Below are positions 1-9,031 of a stretch of DNA of 61,849 bases, one piece after another. The notes beneath the pieces were generated by a model. That model worked only from the letters and a program-made list of their open reading frames with translations. It was not told the DNA's origin and searched no databases. The translations under genes were made by a program, and so were the position numbers. Source of the DNA: Bacillus sp. AFS041924 (GTDB taxonomy: Bacteria > Bacillota > Bacilli > Bacillales > Bacillaceae_G); contig NZ_NULG01000045.1 in NCBI RefSeq assembly GCF_002577195.1, positions 1-61,849 on the forward strand, given 5' to 3'. Positions within the stretch are counted from its first letter, which is position 1, and every line of letters begins with the position of its first letter.

Positions 1-99
1 AAAGGTAAAACTTACTATTATAAAATCCGTTCTTATAAAATGGTTGGGTCACAAAAAATTTATGGTGAGTGGACAAGCGTAATGTCTATCAAACTATAA
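1..99 (+). CDS. C-terminal end of a fibronectin-III-like surface or cell-wall protein (partial)
   Basis: An open frame enters from the left edge and stops with TAA after 32 codons. The visible residues include YYYKIRSYKMVG and end in MSIKL, which resembles the last two strands of fibronectin type III-like repeats that close many secreted Bacillus and Clostridium cell-wall proteins (pattern Y-K-V-R-A-Y, then Y-G-x-W/F-S, then V-S-x-K). Two hairpins follow, as expected for the end of a gene. The rest of the protein lies outside the window, so its enzymatic or binding role cannot be told. Family assignment is by pattern only. Confidence 0.5.
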   Translation, partial: KGKTYYYKIRSYKMVGSQKIYGEWTSVMSIKL

Positions 100-116
100 A
101 ATTTAAGCAATAAAGT

Positions 117-157
117 CAAAAAGGGTGGTTACGAAAATGGATTAATCACCCTTTTTG
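117..157 (+). terminator. Rho-independent terminator after the partial gene
   Basis: A stem AAAAAGGGTGGTT pairs with AATCACCCTTTTT around a short loop and is followed by A/T-rich sequence. It sits 18 bases after the stop codon at 99. Confidence 0.7.
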
Positions 158-213
158 AAAATATAACGATTAGATCAACTTTTTCTAATAAAAACTTTCC
201 CTTAAAATATTAA

Positions 214-257
214 AAGACAGGAATACAAATTTGTCGTATTCTTGTCTTATTTTTTTG
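214..257 (+). terminator. Second terminator-like hairpin, no gene before it
   Basis: AAGACAGGAATAC pairs with GTATTCTTGTCTT (one G-T pair) and is followed by a run of T. Only 56 bases separate it from the previous terminator and no gene lies between, so it is a backup terminator or the end of a lost or small RNA gene. The rest of the gap 100-379 holds nothing else I recognise. Confidence 0.7.
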
Positions 258-379
258 TTGCGCATGTAAATACTAAATATGTTAATAATATGAAATAATT
301 GGTTTTTTTTTATTGTTACTATAAAATTGAAATCAGTACAAAAGTAATAGTTTTAGTTACTTAAGGAGAAATAATAAAA

Positions 380-1279
380 ATGAATTTCGAACAAATGGAA
401 CATATCGTTGTAGCAGCAAAGGAAATGTCAATTACGAAAGCTGCTGAAAAATTATTTATATCTCCTTCAGGGATGAGTCAATCAATAACTCAGCTAGAAA
501 ATGAACTTGGAATTAAAATTTTTAATCGTTCTAAGCAAGGGGTTACACCAACTTTTGAAGGGAAAATAGTCATTTCAAAGGCAATTACTTTGTTAAGCAC
601 GATTAATGAGCTTAATAAAGAAATTTATGATATAAAAAATAAAAGTGAATCGCATTTGAAAATCTTAACAGCACCTACTTTTACATATCTACTTCAAGAA
701 ACTATGGTACAGTTTAATGAGGAACAAGATGAAGTTTCATTTGAAGTAGTTGAAGAAAATCCAGCTAATATGATTCAAAATTTCATTAAACAAGATTATG
801 ATTTTGGACTAATTCCTGCTACACATGAAGAATTAAAAAAAGAAAAATTCATTGAATTTGAACATTTACATAATGGCCATTTTTGTATTGCAGTAGGTAG
901 GAAATCACCTTTTTATTCTTATGATTCTGTATCGCCAAGTGATTTAGTTAATGCAAAAATTGTAATGTACAAAAACTCGGATTATAAAAGATTACTAAAA
1001 TTTACAAAAATGAATCCTAAAAATGTGGTTTTACAAACAAATAGAAGTAGCTTACTGTTTGAGTTAGTAAAAGAAAGTCAAGCCATACTTTATTTACATG
1101 AATTTTCAATCAAAAATCGTCCAATGGTAATAAACGGTGATATAAAAATAATTCCGATGAAGGAAGAAGAAATTTTCAATCTTGATTTTTACCTGATCCA
1201 TTTACAATCAAAACCATTGTCACCTTTGGCAAAAGAATTTATTGAGAAATTAAAAAAACAGTTAAAAAATAGTATTTAA
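380..1279 (+). CDS. LysR-family transcriptional regulator
   Basis: A 299-residue protein of the usual LysR length. Residues 1-60 form the winged helix-turn-helix (MEHIVVAAKEMSITKAAEKL, then SPSGMSQSITQLENELGIKIF), followed by a linker helix and an effector-binding domain from about residue 88. LysR proteins usually act as tetrameric, effector-dependent activators in the cytoplasm. The start ATG has AAGGAG 11 bases upstream. It faces the ger operon tail to tail and shares a terminator with it, so it has no obvious divergent target here; the molybdenum hydroxylase operon at 5224 is the nearest catabolic candidate but a ger operon lies between. The target and the effector are unknown. Confidence 0.9.
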   Translation: MNFEQMEHIVVAAKEMSITKAAEKLFISPSGMSQSITQLENELGIKIFNRSKQGVTPTFEGKIVISKAITLLSTINELNKEIYDIKNKSESHLKILTAPTFTYLLQETMVQFNEEQDEVSFEVVEENPANMIQNFIKQDYDFGLIPATHEELKKEKFIEFEHLHNGHFCIAVGRKSPFYSYDSVSPSDLVNAKIVMYKNSDYKRLLKFTKMNPKNVVLQTNRSSLLFELVKESQAILYLHEFSIKNRPMVINGDIKIIPMKEEEIFNLDFYLIHLQSKPLSPLAKEFIEKLKKQLKNSI

Positions 1280-1326
1280 AAAAGATAGTAATGGCAGAGT
1301 AAATCTGACAACCACTATCTTTTTTT
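1278..1326. terminator. Bidirectional terminator between lysR and gerC
   Basis: AAAAAAGATAGT pairs with ACTATCTTTTTT, with a smaller hairpin in the loop. Runs of A and T on both sides let it serve both convergent genes. Confidence 0.75.
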
Positions 1327-1327
1327 C

Positions 1328-2464
1328 TTATTCATCAAACTGCGACTCTTTTCCTATTGCACCTGTACTTAATATTGTTACGATCACTTTAGGTTTAATT
1401 TTTATTTTAGGAAATTCTTTTTCCAAATTTATCTTTCTCCATTTTTCTGGATAATGTTCTTTTAAATTTCGACCGATCCCTAGTACATCACTATTAGCTA
1501 GTTGAATTTCTTTTATAACTTCCCCGGCTCTTTTATTTATATCTTTACTAATATTTGACCGCATCTCTTCTTCTTTTAACATCTTAATTGTTGTAAGACC
1601 GTTTATTCTAGCATTTACTTTGATTTTTAAATTAACTTCAATCTTATTTTTAGAAGTTGAAATTGATAATTCTTTCTTAGGTCGAATTAACTCATAAGAG
1701 ATTGTATTGTATGGTGCTTCATATTTTTTAGGAAGCTTCGAAATAAAATGGCCAGTATTTCCATATTTCCCCATCATCATAAGAAGTACTGGAGAATAGT
1801 CAGAAGATATGAAATGACCGGTATAGCTAGCTTTATGCATTAGGCCCGCACCAACAACCTCTACTCGATCATCTGGTGTAACATCTACAACTGGTAATGT
1901 AAAATCAATCCCGTCTTCTGAAGCACAAGTAAAAATATGAAAGAGCTCCATCTTTTGTGCTATTGAAGTTGAATCAGCATTATCAATTGTATCCTTTAAT
2001 ATAAATGATAACGGTTTAGTTCCAAGTGTTTTTAATTCCAAAACTTTTTTTGCGGGCTGTTTATTTGTTATCGCGACTGCCACATTTAGATTTGAAAATG
2101 TTCTACGTCTAAAAGTATTTAATAGATGAATAAATTTTGATTTTGAGAAATCTTCACCTAATAATAAAATTCTAGTTTTGGACGTAGTTATATCACCAGG
2201 TAAAAATGATTGTATATCCATCCCAGCTTCGGAAACTGAGTCCTTAATAGATTTTACAGATTCATTTTGGAAATCGAAGACGCCTGCTCCTTTTCCTATA
2301 AGATCCAAAATTAGAGCATTAACCTCAATTTTCTTATCTTGATCTAAATCTATACTTATCCCATTTACTAATGTTTTATCTGTAATTGTTCTCGAATCCC
2401 AACAACCTGTAACTAATAAAAGAAAAGTAATTAAACAAAAAACGATTAACGATTTACGAATCAA
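1328..2464 (-). CDS. Ger(x)C-family spore germination lipoprotein, C subunit
   Basis: A 378-residue GerAC-type protein. A lipobox VTGCW places the lipidated cysteine at residue 21, and CWDSR after it is typical of Ger(x)C proteins. The C subunit sits on the outer face of the inner spore membrane and is needed for the receptor to respond to nutrients. It starts with TTG and the start overlaps the stop of gerB, with AGGGGG just upstream, which points to translational coupling. It is the last gene of gerA-gerB-gerC, transcribed leftwards. The ligand of this receptor cannot be predicted from sequence. Confidence 0.93.
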   Translation of the reverse strand: MIRKSLIVFCLITFLLLVTGCWDSRTITDKTLVNGISIDLDQDKKIEVNALILDLIGKGAGVFDFQNESVKSIKDSVSEAGMDIQSFLPGDITTSKTRILLLGEDFSKSKFIHLLNTFRRRTFSNLNVAVAITNKQPAKKVLELKTLGTKPLSFILKDTIDNADSTSIAQKMELFHIFTCASEDGIDFTLPVVDVTPDDRVEVVGAGLMHKASYTGHFISSDYSPVLLMMMGKYGNTGHFISKLPKKYEAPYNTISYELIRPKKELSISTSKNKIEVNLKIKVNARINGLTTIKMLKEEEMRSNISKDINKRAGEVIKEIQLANSDVLGIGRNLKEHYPEKWRKINLEKEFPKIKIKPKVIVTILSTGAIGKESQFDE

Positions 2465-3531
2465 TTTAGTAGCCCCCTAACTTTATTAATTAGGAACAAT
2501 AGAAACGGGATAATGATTATAAAGATAGGGTCTAAATAAGATCCAAAATTGAAGATTGTTTCTCTTGTTATCACACGGAAAGAGACTATCGGATAGAAAG
2601 CAAATATTAATATAATGATGAAAAATAGTATACTCTTCCTATTTTTCACAAGTAAAGATAAACGTTTATGTACATCTTCACTAACGATATAAATATAGTT
2701 AACTACTGTTGCGCAAATAACAATTGTCCAAAAGCTTAAAAACACCGTATCTAGACTTTCGATCATCTTGGATTGATAGGTTTTAAAAATATAAAGAATT
2801 GGATCTATAATATAACTATTTTCTTTATTACTTAATCTAATATAGGACGTGAAAATTATAAAGGTATATAGAATTGTCGTAAAGAAATTTGCGAAAGTTA
2901 GAGTGAGTAATTTCTTTTTTGTATTTTGAAAGCTTGGTGATAAAAATAAAAAGATTTCGAAACCTAACATTTCAAGAACTGATGAATACGCACCAGAGCC
3001 GATCTTTTTAATTGGAGATTGACCAATTGGTAGTATTCTACCGATATGAACATTATCATAAGCGGATAGTAGGAATAGGATAAAGATAAGAAAAATAAAT
3101 GTACAAAGTACATATGTTCTAGCTATTGTCAGGATGTCATTTTTCGCAATGACATATGCTGTAATTAAAAATAATATGAGAATAAGCCAGGACGGACTTT
3201 TTGGAAAAATCCAGATTGTGATGATATCAGAAAATCTCATCGAGACTACGAGTACAACATATAAAAAATAGATGAAATAGCATATATTTATACATGTTCC
3301 AATGAATGGATTGGTTATTATTTTTGTATAGTCTGTAAAACTTTTGTTTGGAAATTTTTTATATAAACTAAAATATAGAAATATTAATATTTGTACGATT
3401 ATTCCACCTATAAGAGTCGAAATCCATCCATCATGACCTGCAATTTTGTAAATGTTATTAGGAAAGCTAGTTATGGCGACACCGAATTGGGTAAATATAA
3501 TTAAATAAAATAGATGCTTATTATTAATCAT
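2461..3531 (-). CDS. GerAB/YndE-family germinant receptor, B subunit permease
   Basis: A 356-residue integral membrane protein with about ten hydrophobic segments, a member of the APC-like GerAB family whose B subunits bind the germinant in B. subtilis GerA. The N-terminus (about residues 6-30) contains the family's FGVAITSFPNNIYKIAGHDG pattern. The start ATG overlaps the gerA stop by four bases and has AAAAGGAG eight to ten bases upstream. It is the middle gene of the operon. The specificity is unknown. Confidence 0.92.
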   Translation of the reverse strand: MINNKHLFYLIIFTQFGVAITSFPNNIYKIAGHDGWISTLIGGIIVQILIFLYFSLYKKFPNKSFTDYTKIITNPFIGTCINICYFIYFLYVVLVVSMRFSDIITIWIFPKSPSWLILILFLITAYVIAKNDILTIARTYVLCTFIFLIFILFLLSAYDNVHIGRILPIGQSPIKKIGSGAYSSVLEMLGFEIFLFLSPSFQNTKKKLLTLTFANFFTTILYTFIIFTSYIRLSNKENSYIIDPILYIFKTYQSKMIESLDTVFLSFWTIVICATVVNYIYIVSEDVHKRLSLLVKNRKSILFFIIILIFAFYPIVSFRVITRETIFNFGSYLDPIFIIIIPFLLFLINKVRGLLN

Positions 3532-4910
3532 GTAGATTTCTCCTTTTTATTTTTTAGAAGAAGAAATTCGGAGAAACCTGGATTTTCGACATATCGATAA
3601 CTAAAAGCTCTAATTTTTGATAAGTGTGCTAATATCATAAAAACACCTAAACTAATTCCAATAAATCCAAATATTGAGGAAAGGACTAAAAGTGGTATTC
3701 CCATGATTCGTGCTGCAATCGACATTTCCTTTGATGGAAGTGAAAATGATGCAACAGCAGTGACAGCAATTACAACAACCATAGAATTTGAGATTAAATT
3801 TGTTTGTACAATAGCTGTACCTATGACAATCGCTCCAACAGTACCGATTGTTGAGCCAATCGGATTCGGTAGTCTTAAAGCTGCTTCCTTCAGCAGTTCT
3901 AATATAATAATCATCGAAATGGCTTCGATAAATGGTGGAAGTGGGATATTTTCGATTGATAGTTTTAAAGTATAAAAAATAGTGACAGGTAATATATTCG
4001 AATGATACGTTGTAATCGCAATATAAGTTGAAGGTAATAATACGGAAATCCAAAAAGCGAATATCCTTAAACAATAAAAAAACAACCCAAAAAACGATCG
4101 GAAATTAAAATCATCAGCACTTCGAAAATAGCCATAAATATCATAAGGAAATAATAATGCACTAGGATCATTATCAAGCATAATCGCAGGTTTTCCTGAT
4201 AATAAATGACGAATTGTACGATCTGGTCTTTCAGTGAACAATACTTGGGGAAAAGGTGAAGAAGGATACTCTTCAATAATATTTTGGATATGTACTGTCT
4301 CAATCATTTGCTGAGGTTCAACTTTTCCATTTGTATTAAGCTCTATTATTTTCTTTTCAATTGTTTCAATCATTGACTTAGGAGTCATATCGTTTAAATA
4401 AAAAATGGAAAGAGAAACAGGATATTTTTTACCAACTGTCATGTTTTTGATGACTAATTCTTTTGTACGTAATCGTTTTCGAATTAAAGTTGTATTAATT
4501 TTAAGACTCTCAACAAAACTGTCATGCGGACCTAATGTTATCGTTTCAGAAACCGTTTCTGATATGGAACGATCGCTATTATTACTAGGCGCAGAATAAG
4601 ATTTTGCCTTACTTAAATTGTTGTCATTAAAAACAATGACGTTACCAGAAAGAATAGCCTGCAGACATTCATCAAGTGTATATGCATCATCGGAATCTAA
4701 TATTGTTGTGATAATTCGATCTGAATTATCTGTTGAAATTATTCGTTCTAAAATATGGGTTTGAATAACTTCTGAATCGACCATAGTATCTAAATAACAT
4801 AAATGAAGAGTTACTTCCCCAACTGAATATTTTTTATATTTAAAATCTGAACTTGATTGAAATTCCCTTTTTACTTCTTCTAACATGGAGGTTTTTTCTT
4901 TTACTTCCAT
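3528..4910 (-). CDS. GerAA/GerA-family spore germination protein, A subunit
   Basis: A 460-residue A subunit with a soluble N-terminal half (about residues 1-250, with PFPQVLFTERPDRTIRHLL, a strong family signature) and about four to five membrane helices in the C-terminal half. A subunits are now viewed as oligomeric nutrient-gated ion channels of the inner spore membrane. The start has GGAG ten bases upstream. It is the first gene of the operon and is preceded by a sigma-G-like promoter at 4948-4977. At 460 residues it is slightly shorter than the 517-residue A subunit at 39925. Other frames over this gene are shadows. Confidence 0.94.
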   Translation of the reverse strand: MEVKEKTSMLEEVKREFQSSSDFKYKKYSVGEVTLHLCYLDTMVDSEVIQTHILERIISTDNSDRIITTILDSDDAYTLDECLQAILSGNVIVFNDNNLSKAKSYSAPSNNSDRSISETVSETITLGPHDSFVESLKINTTLIRKRLRTKELVIKNMTVGKKYPVSLSIFYLNDMTPKSMIETIEKKIIELNTNGKVEPQQMIETVHIQNIIEEYPSSPFPQVLFTERPDRTIRHLLSGKPAIMLDNDPSALLFPYDIYGYFRSADDFNFRSFFGLFFYCLRIFAFWISVLLPSTYIAITTYHSNILPVTIFYTLKLSIENIPLPPFIEAISMIIILELLKEAALRLPNPIGSTIGTVGAIVIGTAIVQTNLISNSMVVVIAVTAVASFSLPSKEMSIAARIMGIPLLVLSSIFGFIGISLGVFMILAHLSKIRAFSYRYVENPGFSEFLLLKNKKEKST

Positions 4911-4947
4911 ATAACCAACTCCTTAAAAACTCCTCAAAGAATATAAG

Positions 4948-4977
4948 TATTATTCCCTGATGTGAATTGGATATGTA
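4948..4977 (-). promoter_or_regulatory. Sigma-G-like forespore promoter of ger operon 1
   Basis: On the minus strand TACATA is followed after exactly 17 bases by AATAATA, 38 bases before the gerA start. The second ger operon has TGCATT, 17 bases, AATAATA in the equivalent place. Sigma-G promoters in Bacillus resemble TGMATA and CATAMTA, so the match is partial, but the agreement between the two operons supports it. Confidence 0.45.
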
Positions 4978-5083
4978 TGGAAATTGGACCTAAAATTAAC
5001 AAACTAATTAAATGTAGACTTTCAGGTGAATGGAAATATGTTAAAAAATTAATCGCAACTTTTCTTATTGGATTATATAGATT

Positions 5084-5114
5084 AAATGCCCGATTCTTCC
5101 TCTGGCATTTTTTT
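5084..5114 (+). terminator. Orphan terminator or attenuator upstream of the molybdenum hydroxylase operon
   Basis: AAATGCC pairs with GGCATTT around a 13-base loop and is followed by a T run. It reads rightwards, but no rightward gene precedes it between 4910 and 5084, so it may sit in the leader of the operon that starts at 5224 and act as an attenuator. No known riboswitch consensus was recognised upstream. Confidence 0.5.
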
Positions 5115-5223
5115 CATTATATAAACATAAATTTGTAAAGTATCTCATATAAAAGAAATCTTGAATTTCTAAAGTCTATAATTCATTATGAAATTTTTTT
5201 ACGAAAGGGGTTGAGAACTCACC

Positions 5224-7542
5224 ATGCAGATAATTGGAAAAGGAATACCCCGCAAAGAATCTTTCGAAAAAGTTACAGGCTATGCTAAATATACAGACGA
5301 CTTTGAGACGAACGATATGCTACATGCTCAATTAGTAACTAGCCCTTACGCGAGTGCAATGATTAAAAGTATAGATGCTACTGAGGCATTAAACGTACAA
5401 GGTGTAAGAAAAATAATATTCGGTGAAAATCTTCCTTTAGTTGGAGAAGGAATACTTGACCGTTATCCAATCGCTTTTGATCGTGTTCGATTTTTTGGTG
5501 AAGTAGTGGCAATCGTTGTAGCAGATACTGAGTATGAAGCAGCTCAAGCTGCTAATATAGTAAAAGTACAATATGAACTACTTCCAGTTGTAAACTCTCC
5601 GACAGAAGCGCTTAAACAGGATGCACCACTTATACATCCAAAACTAGGGGAATATGAAGTTACAGAAGGGGTTTATCCTGAGCCAGGAACAAATATTGCC
5701 ACTAGGATTAAAATTCGAAAAGGGGATTTTAATAAAGGCTGGAGAGAAAGTGAAGTAATGGTTGATGAGAATTTTGCATTTAGACCATCTAATCATTCTG
5801 CAATGGAGACAAGATGTTCCTTTGCTCAAATTCATCATGATGGCACAATTGAGATTACAACTTCTTCACAATGTCCATTTATGGTTAAGGATTTAATTGG
5901 AGAGTATTTTGGAATAAAACCTGGAAAGGTCATTGTGAACACTCCATTTGTTGGTGGAGGATATGGTGGGAAAGGGGCTGTCCAGTTAGAACTCTTAGCC
6001 TTTATTGCTTCACGGGCTGTAAATGGTAGATTAGTAAAAATATATAACACTCGAGAAAATGATATGCTTTCATCACCAGGTCATATCGGACTTGAAGCGA
6101 ATGTAAAACTAGGTTGTACCAAAGACGGAATGCTCAAGGTGGCAGAACTTCAATATTTATGGGATGGCGGGGCTTATGCAGATAAATCAATCGATTTAAC
6201 TAGGGCTGGTGCAGTTGATTGTACTGGACCTTATAATATTGAAAATATTTGGTGTGATTCTTTATGTATGTATACGAACCACCCTTATCCGGCACCTTTT
6301 AGAGGGTTTAGCCATTCGGAAGTACATTTTGCATTTGAAAGAGCGATGGATATCCTTGCTAGAAAATTGAATATGGACCCGATCGAATTAAGAGAAAGAA
6401 ACGCTATTAAACCAGGTGATACTACTCCTACTCAAGTTGTATTAAATTCTAGTACTGTTGCTAATCTACCAAAATGTATTGAAAAAATGAAAGAATTAAT
6501 CAATTGGCAGGAAGGTCAAGTTGTTAACTTAGGCAATCATAAATTACGGGTTAAGGGAATTAGTTGTTCTTGGAAAACTTCTACTATTACACCAAATGCT
6601 AGCTCAGGTGTAATCTTGATCTACAACGCAGATGGTAGTATTAATTTAATTTCTGGTGTTGTAGAAATTGGTCAAGGTACAAAAACGATTCTTGCTCAAA
6701 TGTTAGCAGAAATCCTCAGAATGGATGTAGATGACATTCATGTTCAAATGAATATCAATACATTAAATACGCCAGAGCATTGGAAAACCGTTGCAAGTAG
6801 AGGAACGTTTATGGCTGGTAGGGCATTATTAGCAGCAGCCGAAGATTTAATGAAACAATTGAAAGATTTAGCTTCATTTATATTGCGTGCTCCGGTTGAG
6901 GATTTAGAAGTTGGTTATGGAAAAGTGTTTTTAAGAAGTGAGCCGACTAAAAATATACCGATTAAAGAAATTGCTTACGGATATACATTTCCAAATGGAA
7001 ATTCGATCGGTGGACAAATAATGGGTAGGGGACACTATATTTTAACAGGCTTAACTCATATAAATCGAGAAACTGGTGCAGGAAAACCAGGACCAGAGTG
7101 GTCGGTATGTGCACATGGTGTAGAAGTTGAAGTCAATACGAAAACATATGAATATAGGATTCTTAAAGCAGTTACTGCTGTAGATATTGGCAAAGTACTT
7201 AACGTTAAAACTGCAACGGGGCAAGTTAAAGGTGCAATGAGTATGGGATTATCATTTGCAGGAAGGGAAACTTTTACTTTTGATAAGCAGGGAAAAATTC
7301 TAAATCCTCAATTAAGAACTTACCGACCAATTCGATTTGGAGAGAATCCTAAATATGAAGTAGCGTTTGTTGAAACTCCACAAATTGATGCCGTATTTGG
7401 TGCAAGAGGAGTAGGAGAGCACGGGTTACTAGGAATGCCAGCTGCTCTTGGAAATTGCCTTTCTACCGCGTTATCTACAAATATCAATAATTTACCAATT
7501 ATCCCAGAACTATTATGGAAAGTAAAAGAAGGTGGGTTATAG
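5224..7542 (+). CDS. Molybdenum-cofactor-binding large subunit of a xanthine dehydrogenase-family hydroxylase
   Basis: A 772-residue protein matching the separate large subunit of three-part molybdenum hydroxylases (B. subtilis PucD is the local model). Residues 1-110 form the a/b hammerhead domain, the rest binds molybdopterin cytosine or guanine dinucleotide. Visible signatures are FVGGGYGGK near 243-251, PAPFRGF near 356 and GARGVGEHG near 726-734; Glu732 matches the catalytic glutamate that activates the Mo-bound water. The reaction is hydroxylation of an N-heterocycle such as a purine, with electrons passing to FeS and FAD. The FRGFSHSE segment differs from the usual FRGxGxP/Q pattern, so the substrate may not be xanthine. 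It is the first gene of a tight three-gene operon with GGGGTTGAG before the ATG. Confidence 0.88.
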   Translation: MQIIGKGIPRKESFEKVTGYAKYTDDFETNDMLHAQLVTSPYASAMIKSIDATEALNVQGVRKIIFGENLPLVGEGILDRYPIAFDRVRFFGEVVAIVVADTEYEAAQAANIVKVQYELLPVVNSPTEALKQDAPLIHPKLGEYEVTEGVYPEPGTNIATRIKIRKGDFNKGWRESEVMVDENFAFRPSNHSAMETRCSFAQIHHDGTIEITTSSQCPFMVKDLIGEYFGIKPGKVIVNTPFVGGGYGGKGAVQLELLAFIASRAVNGRLVKIYNTRENDMLSSPGHIGLEANVKLGCTKDGMLKVAELQYLWDGGAYADKSIDLTRAGAVDCTGPYNIENIWCDSLCMYTNHPYPAPFRGFSHSEVHFAFERAMDILARKLNMDPIELRERNAIKPGDTTPTQVVLNSSTVANLPKCIEKMKELINWQEGQVVNLGNHKLRVKGISCSWKTSTITPNASSGVILIYNADGSINLISGVVEIGQGTKTILAQMLAEILRMDVDDIHVQMNINTLNTPEHWKTVASRGTFMAGRALLAAAEDLMKQLKDLASFILRAPVEDLEVGYGKVFLRSEPTKNIPIKEIAYGYTFPNGNSIGGQIMGRGHYILTGLTHINRETGAGKPGPEWSVCAHGVEVEVNTKTYEYRILKAVTAVDIGKVLNVKTATGQVKGAMSMGLSFAGRETFTFDKQGKILNPQLRTYRPIRFGENPKYEVAFVETPQIDAVFGARGVGEHGLLGMPAALGNCLSTALSTNINNLPIIPELLWKVKEGGL

Positions 7543-7543
7543 A

Positions 7544-8377
7544 TTGTTATCTTCTAATATAGAATACTACAAACCAATGACGATTAAAGAAGCATTGGAG
7601 ACTTTTTATTTTTTAAAAGCCAAAAACAAAAGACCAATTTATTATGCAGGTGGTACTGAAATCATAACACTTGGCCGTTTAAATTTAGTCGAAACAGATG
7701 CCCTCATTGATATTAAAGAACTAAAGGAGTGCCAATTATTTGAGTTTAATGAGGATTATTTAATATCAGGTGCGGTACTTTCACTTACAGAAATAGAAGA
7801 AAAAAACCTCTTTCCTTTACTCTCAAAAGCGTCTATGGAAATAGCTGACCGAACTGCTAGAAATAAAATAACTTTAGGTGGAAATATATGTGGCCAAATC
7901 TTTTACCGAGAAGCGGTTTTACCATTTCTACTTTGCGATAGCCAAGTAATTGTTGCAGGATACAATGGTGTAGAGGCTTTTCCAATCGAACAAATCTTCA
8001 ATCAAAGCTTACAACTCCAAGATGGACAACTTCTTATTCAACTTTTAACAGAAAAGAAATATATAAACTTACCATTTATGTGCATAAAAAAACGTCAGCA
8101 ATGGGATACGGGCTATCCATTACTAACCATTGCTTCAATTAAATCAGATAATCAATTACGCTTTGCTTTTAGTGGACTATGTCCTTTTCCGTTCCGTTCA
8201 AAGCAAATGGAAACTGAACTAAATAATATGGACTTGAATGTAAAAGAGAGAATACAAAAAGCACTTCAATTCATCCCCGGAGAAATACTTGATGATGTTG
8301 AAGGCTCAAAAGAGTACAGATTATTTGTATTAAGAAATACACTTGGAGAGATTATTTCTGAAATGGAGGTAAGGTAA
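7544..8377 (+). CDS. FAD-binding medium subunit of the molybdenum hydroxylase
   Basis: About 277 residues of the CO dehydrogenase flavoprotein/PucC family. The N-terminal FAD domain shows YAGGTEI and later KITLGGNICG, the two segments that hold FAD in this family; the C-terminal domain has the expected length. The subunit takes electrons from the FeS subunit to the final acceptor. The frame is also open from a GTG at 7532, which overlaps the previous stop, but AAGAAGGTGGG lies eight bases before the TTG at 7544, so I prefer the TTG. Translation is likely coupled to the large subunit. The gene order large-medium-small differs from many operons but has all three parts. Confidence 0.86.
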   Translation: MLSSNIEYYKPMTIKEALETFYFLKAKNKRPIYYAGGTEIITLGRLNLVETDALIDIKELKECQLFEFNEDYLISGAVLSLTEIEEKNLFPLLSKASMEIADRTARNKITLGGNICGQIFYREAVLPFLLCDSQVIVAGYNGVEAFPIEQIFNQSLQLQDGQLLIQLLTEKKYINLPFMCIKKRQQWDTGYPLLTIASIKSDNQLRFAFSGLCPFPFRSKQMETELNNMDLNVKERIQKALQFIPGEILDDVEGSKEYRLFVLRNTLGEIISEMEVR

Positions 8378-8883
8378 TGGACCAGTCTCCCATCAAAAAA
8401 TTAAGTGTTTCTTTAGAGGTTAATGATGAAATACGACAAGTGGAGATTCGTCCAGTAGACACTCTCCTTTATGTGCTACGAACAAAGCTCGGTTTTTCTG
8501 GTGCAAAGCCGGGTTGCCTAAATGGAGATTGCGGAGCTTGTTCGGTTGTTGTTAATGATAATGTATATAAATCATGTATTATGCTTGCCATTGAGGCAAT
8601 TGGACAAAAAATAACGACAATTGAAGGCTTAAAAGATTCACCTATTCAAAAAGCTTTCGTTGAAAATTTTGCGTTTCAATGTGGTTACTGTACTCCAGGA
8701 TTCATCATGAATTGTCATTCTCTTTTAATGAAACAACCAAATCCAACGTTTGAAACAATAAAAGAATGGTTATCTTCTAATATTTGTAGATGCACATGCT
8801 ATGAAGAAATCGAAGAAGCTGTTTTATCAGTGATCGAAAATAGAGAAAAACCAATGAATAATGAATCAGAAAAAGATGAATAA
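8377..8883 (+). CDS. [2Fe-2S] small subunit of the molybdenum hydroxylase
   Basis: A 168-residue protein with both cluster sites of the family: Cys47, Cys52, Cys55 and Cys67 form the plant-ferredoxin-like site (GCLNGDCGACS), and Cys102, Cys105, Cys137 and Cys139 the second site (QCGYCTPGF and ICRCTC). It carries electrons from the Mo centre to FAD. The ATG overlaps the stop of the previous gene by one base (TAATG) with GGAGGTAAGG just upstream. No molybdopterin-cytidylyltransferase or XdhC-like maturation gene follows, so cofactor insertion must be supplied from elsewhere in the genome. Confidence 0.92.
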   Translation: MDQSPIKKLSVSLEVNDEIRQVEIRPVDTLLYVLRTKLGFSGAKPGCLNGDCGACSVVVNDNVYKSCIMLAIEAIGQKITTIEGLKDSPIQKAFVENFAFQCGYCTPGFIMNCHSLLMKQPNPTFETIKEWLSSNICRCTCYEEIEEAVLSVIENREKPMNNESEKDE

Positions 8884-9018
8884 GGATCTACTTAACTTTT
8901 GAGCTGAGTCACTAGATTTCCATTGTGTAAAGTAGAAAATAAACGAAATGACTGAAATTGCCATAAGAAAAACTTGGGTATCAGTCGGTCTTATCGTTGG
9001 GATATCTGTTAAAGCCAT
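8866..9018 (-). CDS. Small single-pass membrane protein, unknown
   Basis: A possible 50-residue protein that starts MALTDIPTIRPTDTQVF and contains one membrane segment (FLMAISVISFIFYF). I chose the ATG at 9018 because AAAGGAATGGTG stands just upstream on the minus strand; the frame remains open further upstream but would then overlap the next gene. It lies 13 bases after the stop of the gene at 9032-9469, on the same strand, and would form an operon with it. Its last codons overlap the end of the FeS gene on the other strand by 18 bases. I do not recognise the family. Confidence 0.42.
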   Translation of the reverse strand: MALTDIPTIRPTDTQVFLMAISVISFIFYFTQWKSSDSAQKLSRSLFIFF

Positions 9019-9031
9019 AATCACCATTCCT

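Larger units (their letters stand above)
4911..5223. other. Divergent intergenic region between gerA and the molybdenum hydroxylase
   Basis: This holds the sigma-G-like promoter for the leftward ger operon and a terminator-like hairpin at 5084-5114 ahead of the rightward operon. No open frame of credible length with a ribosome site was seen. Confidence 0.5.

Noticed and set aside
3652-4599. Open frames on both strands inside the first gerA gene
   Set aside because: They lie wholly inside a strongly supported gene, lack ribosome sites and show no family resemblance.
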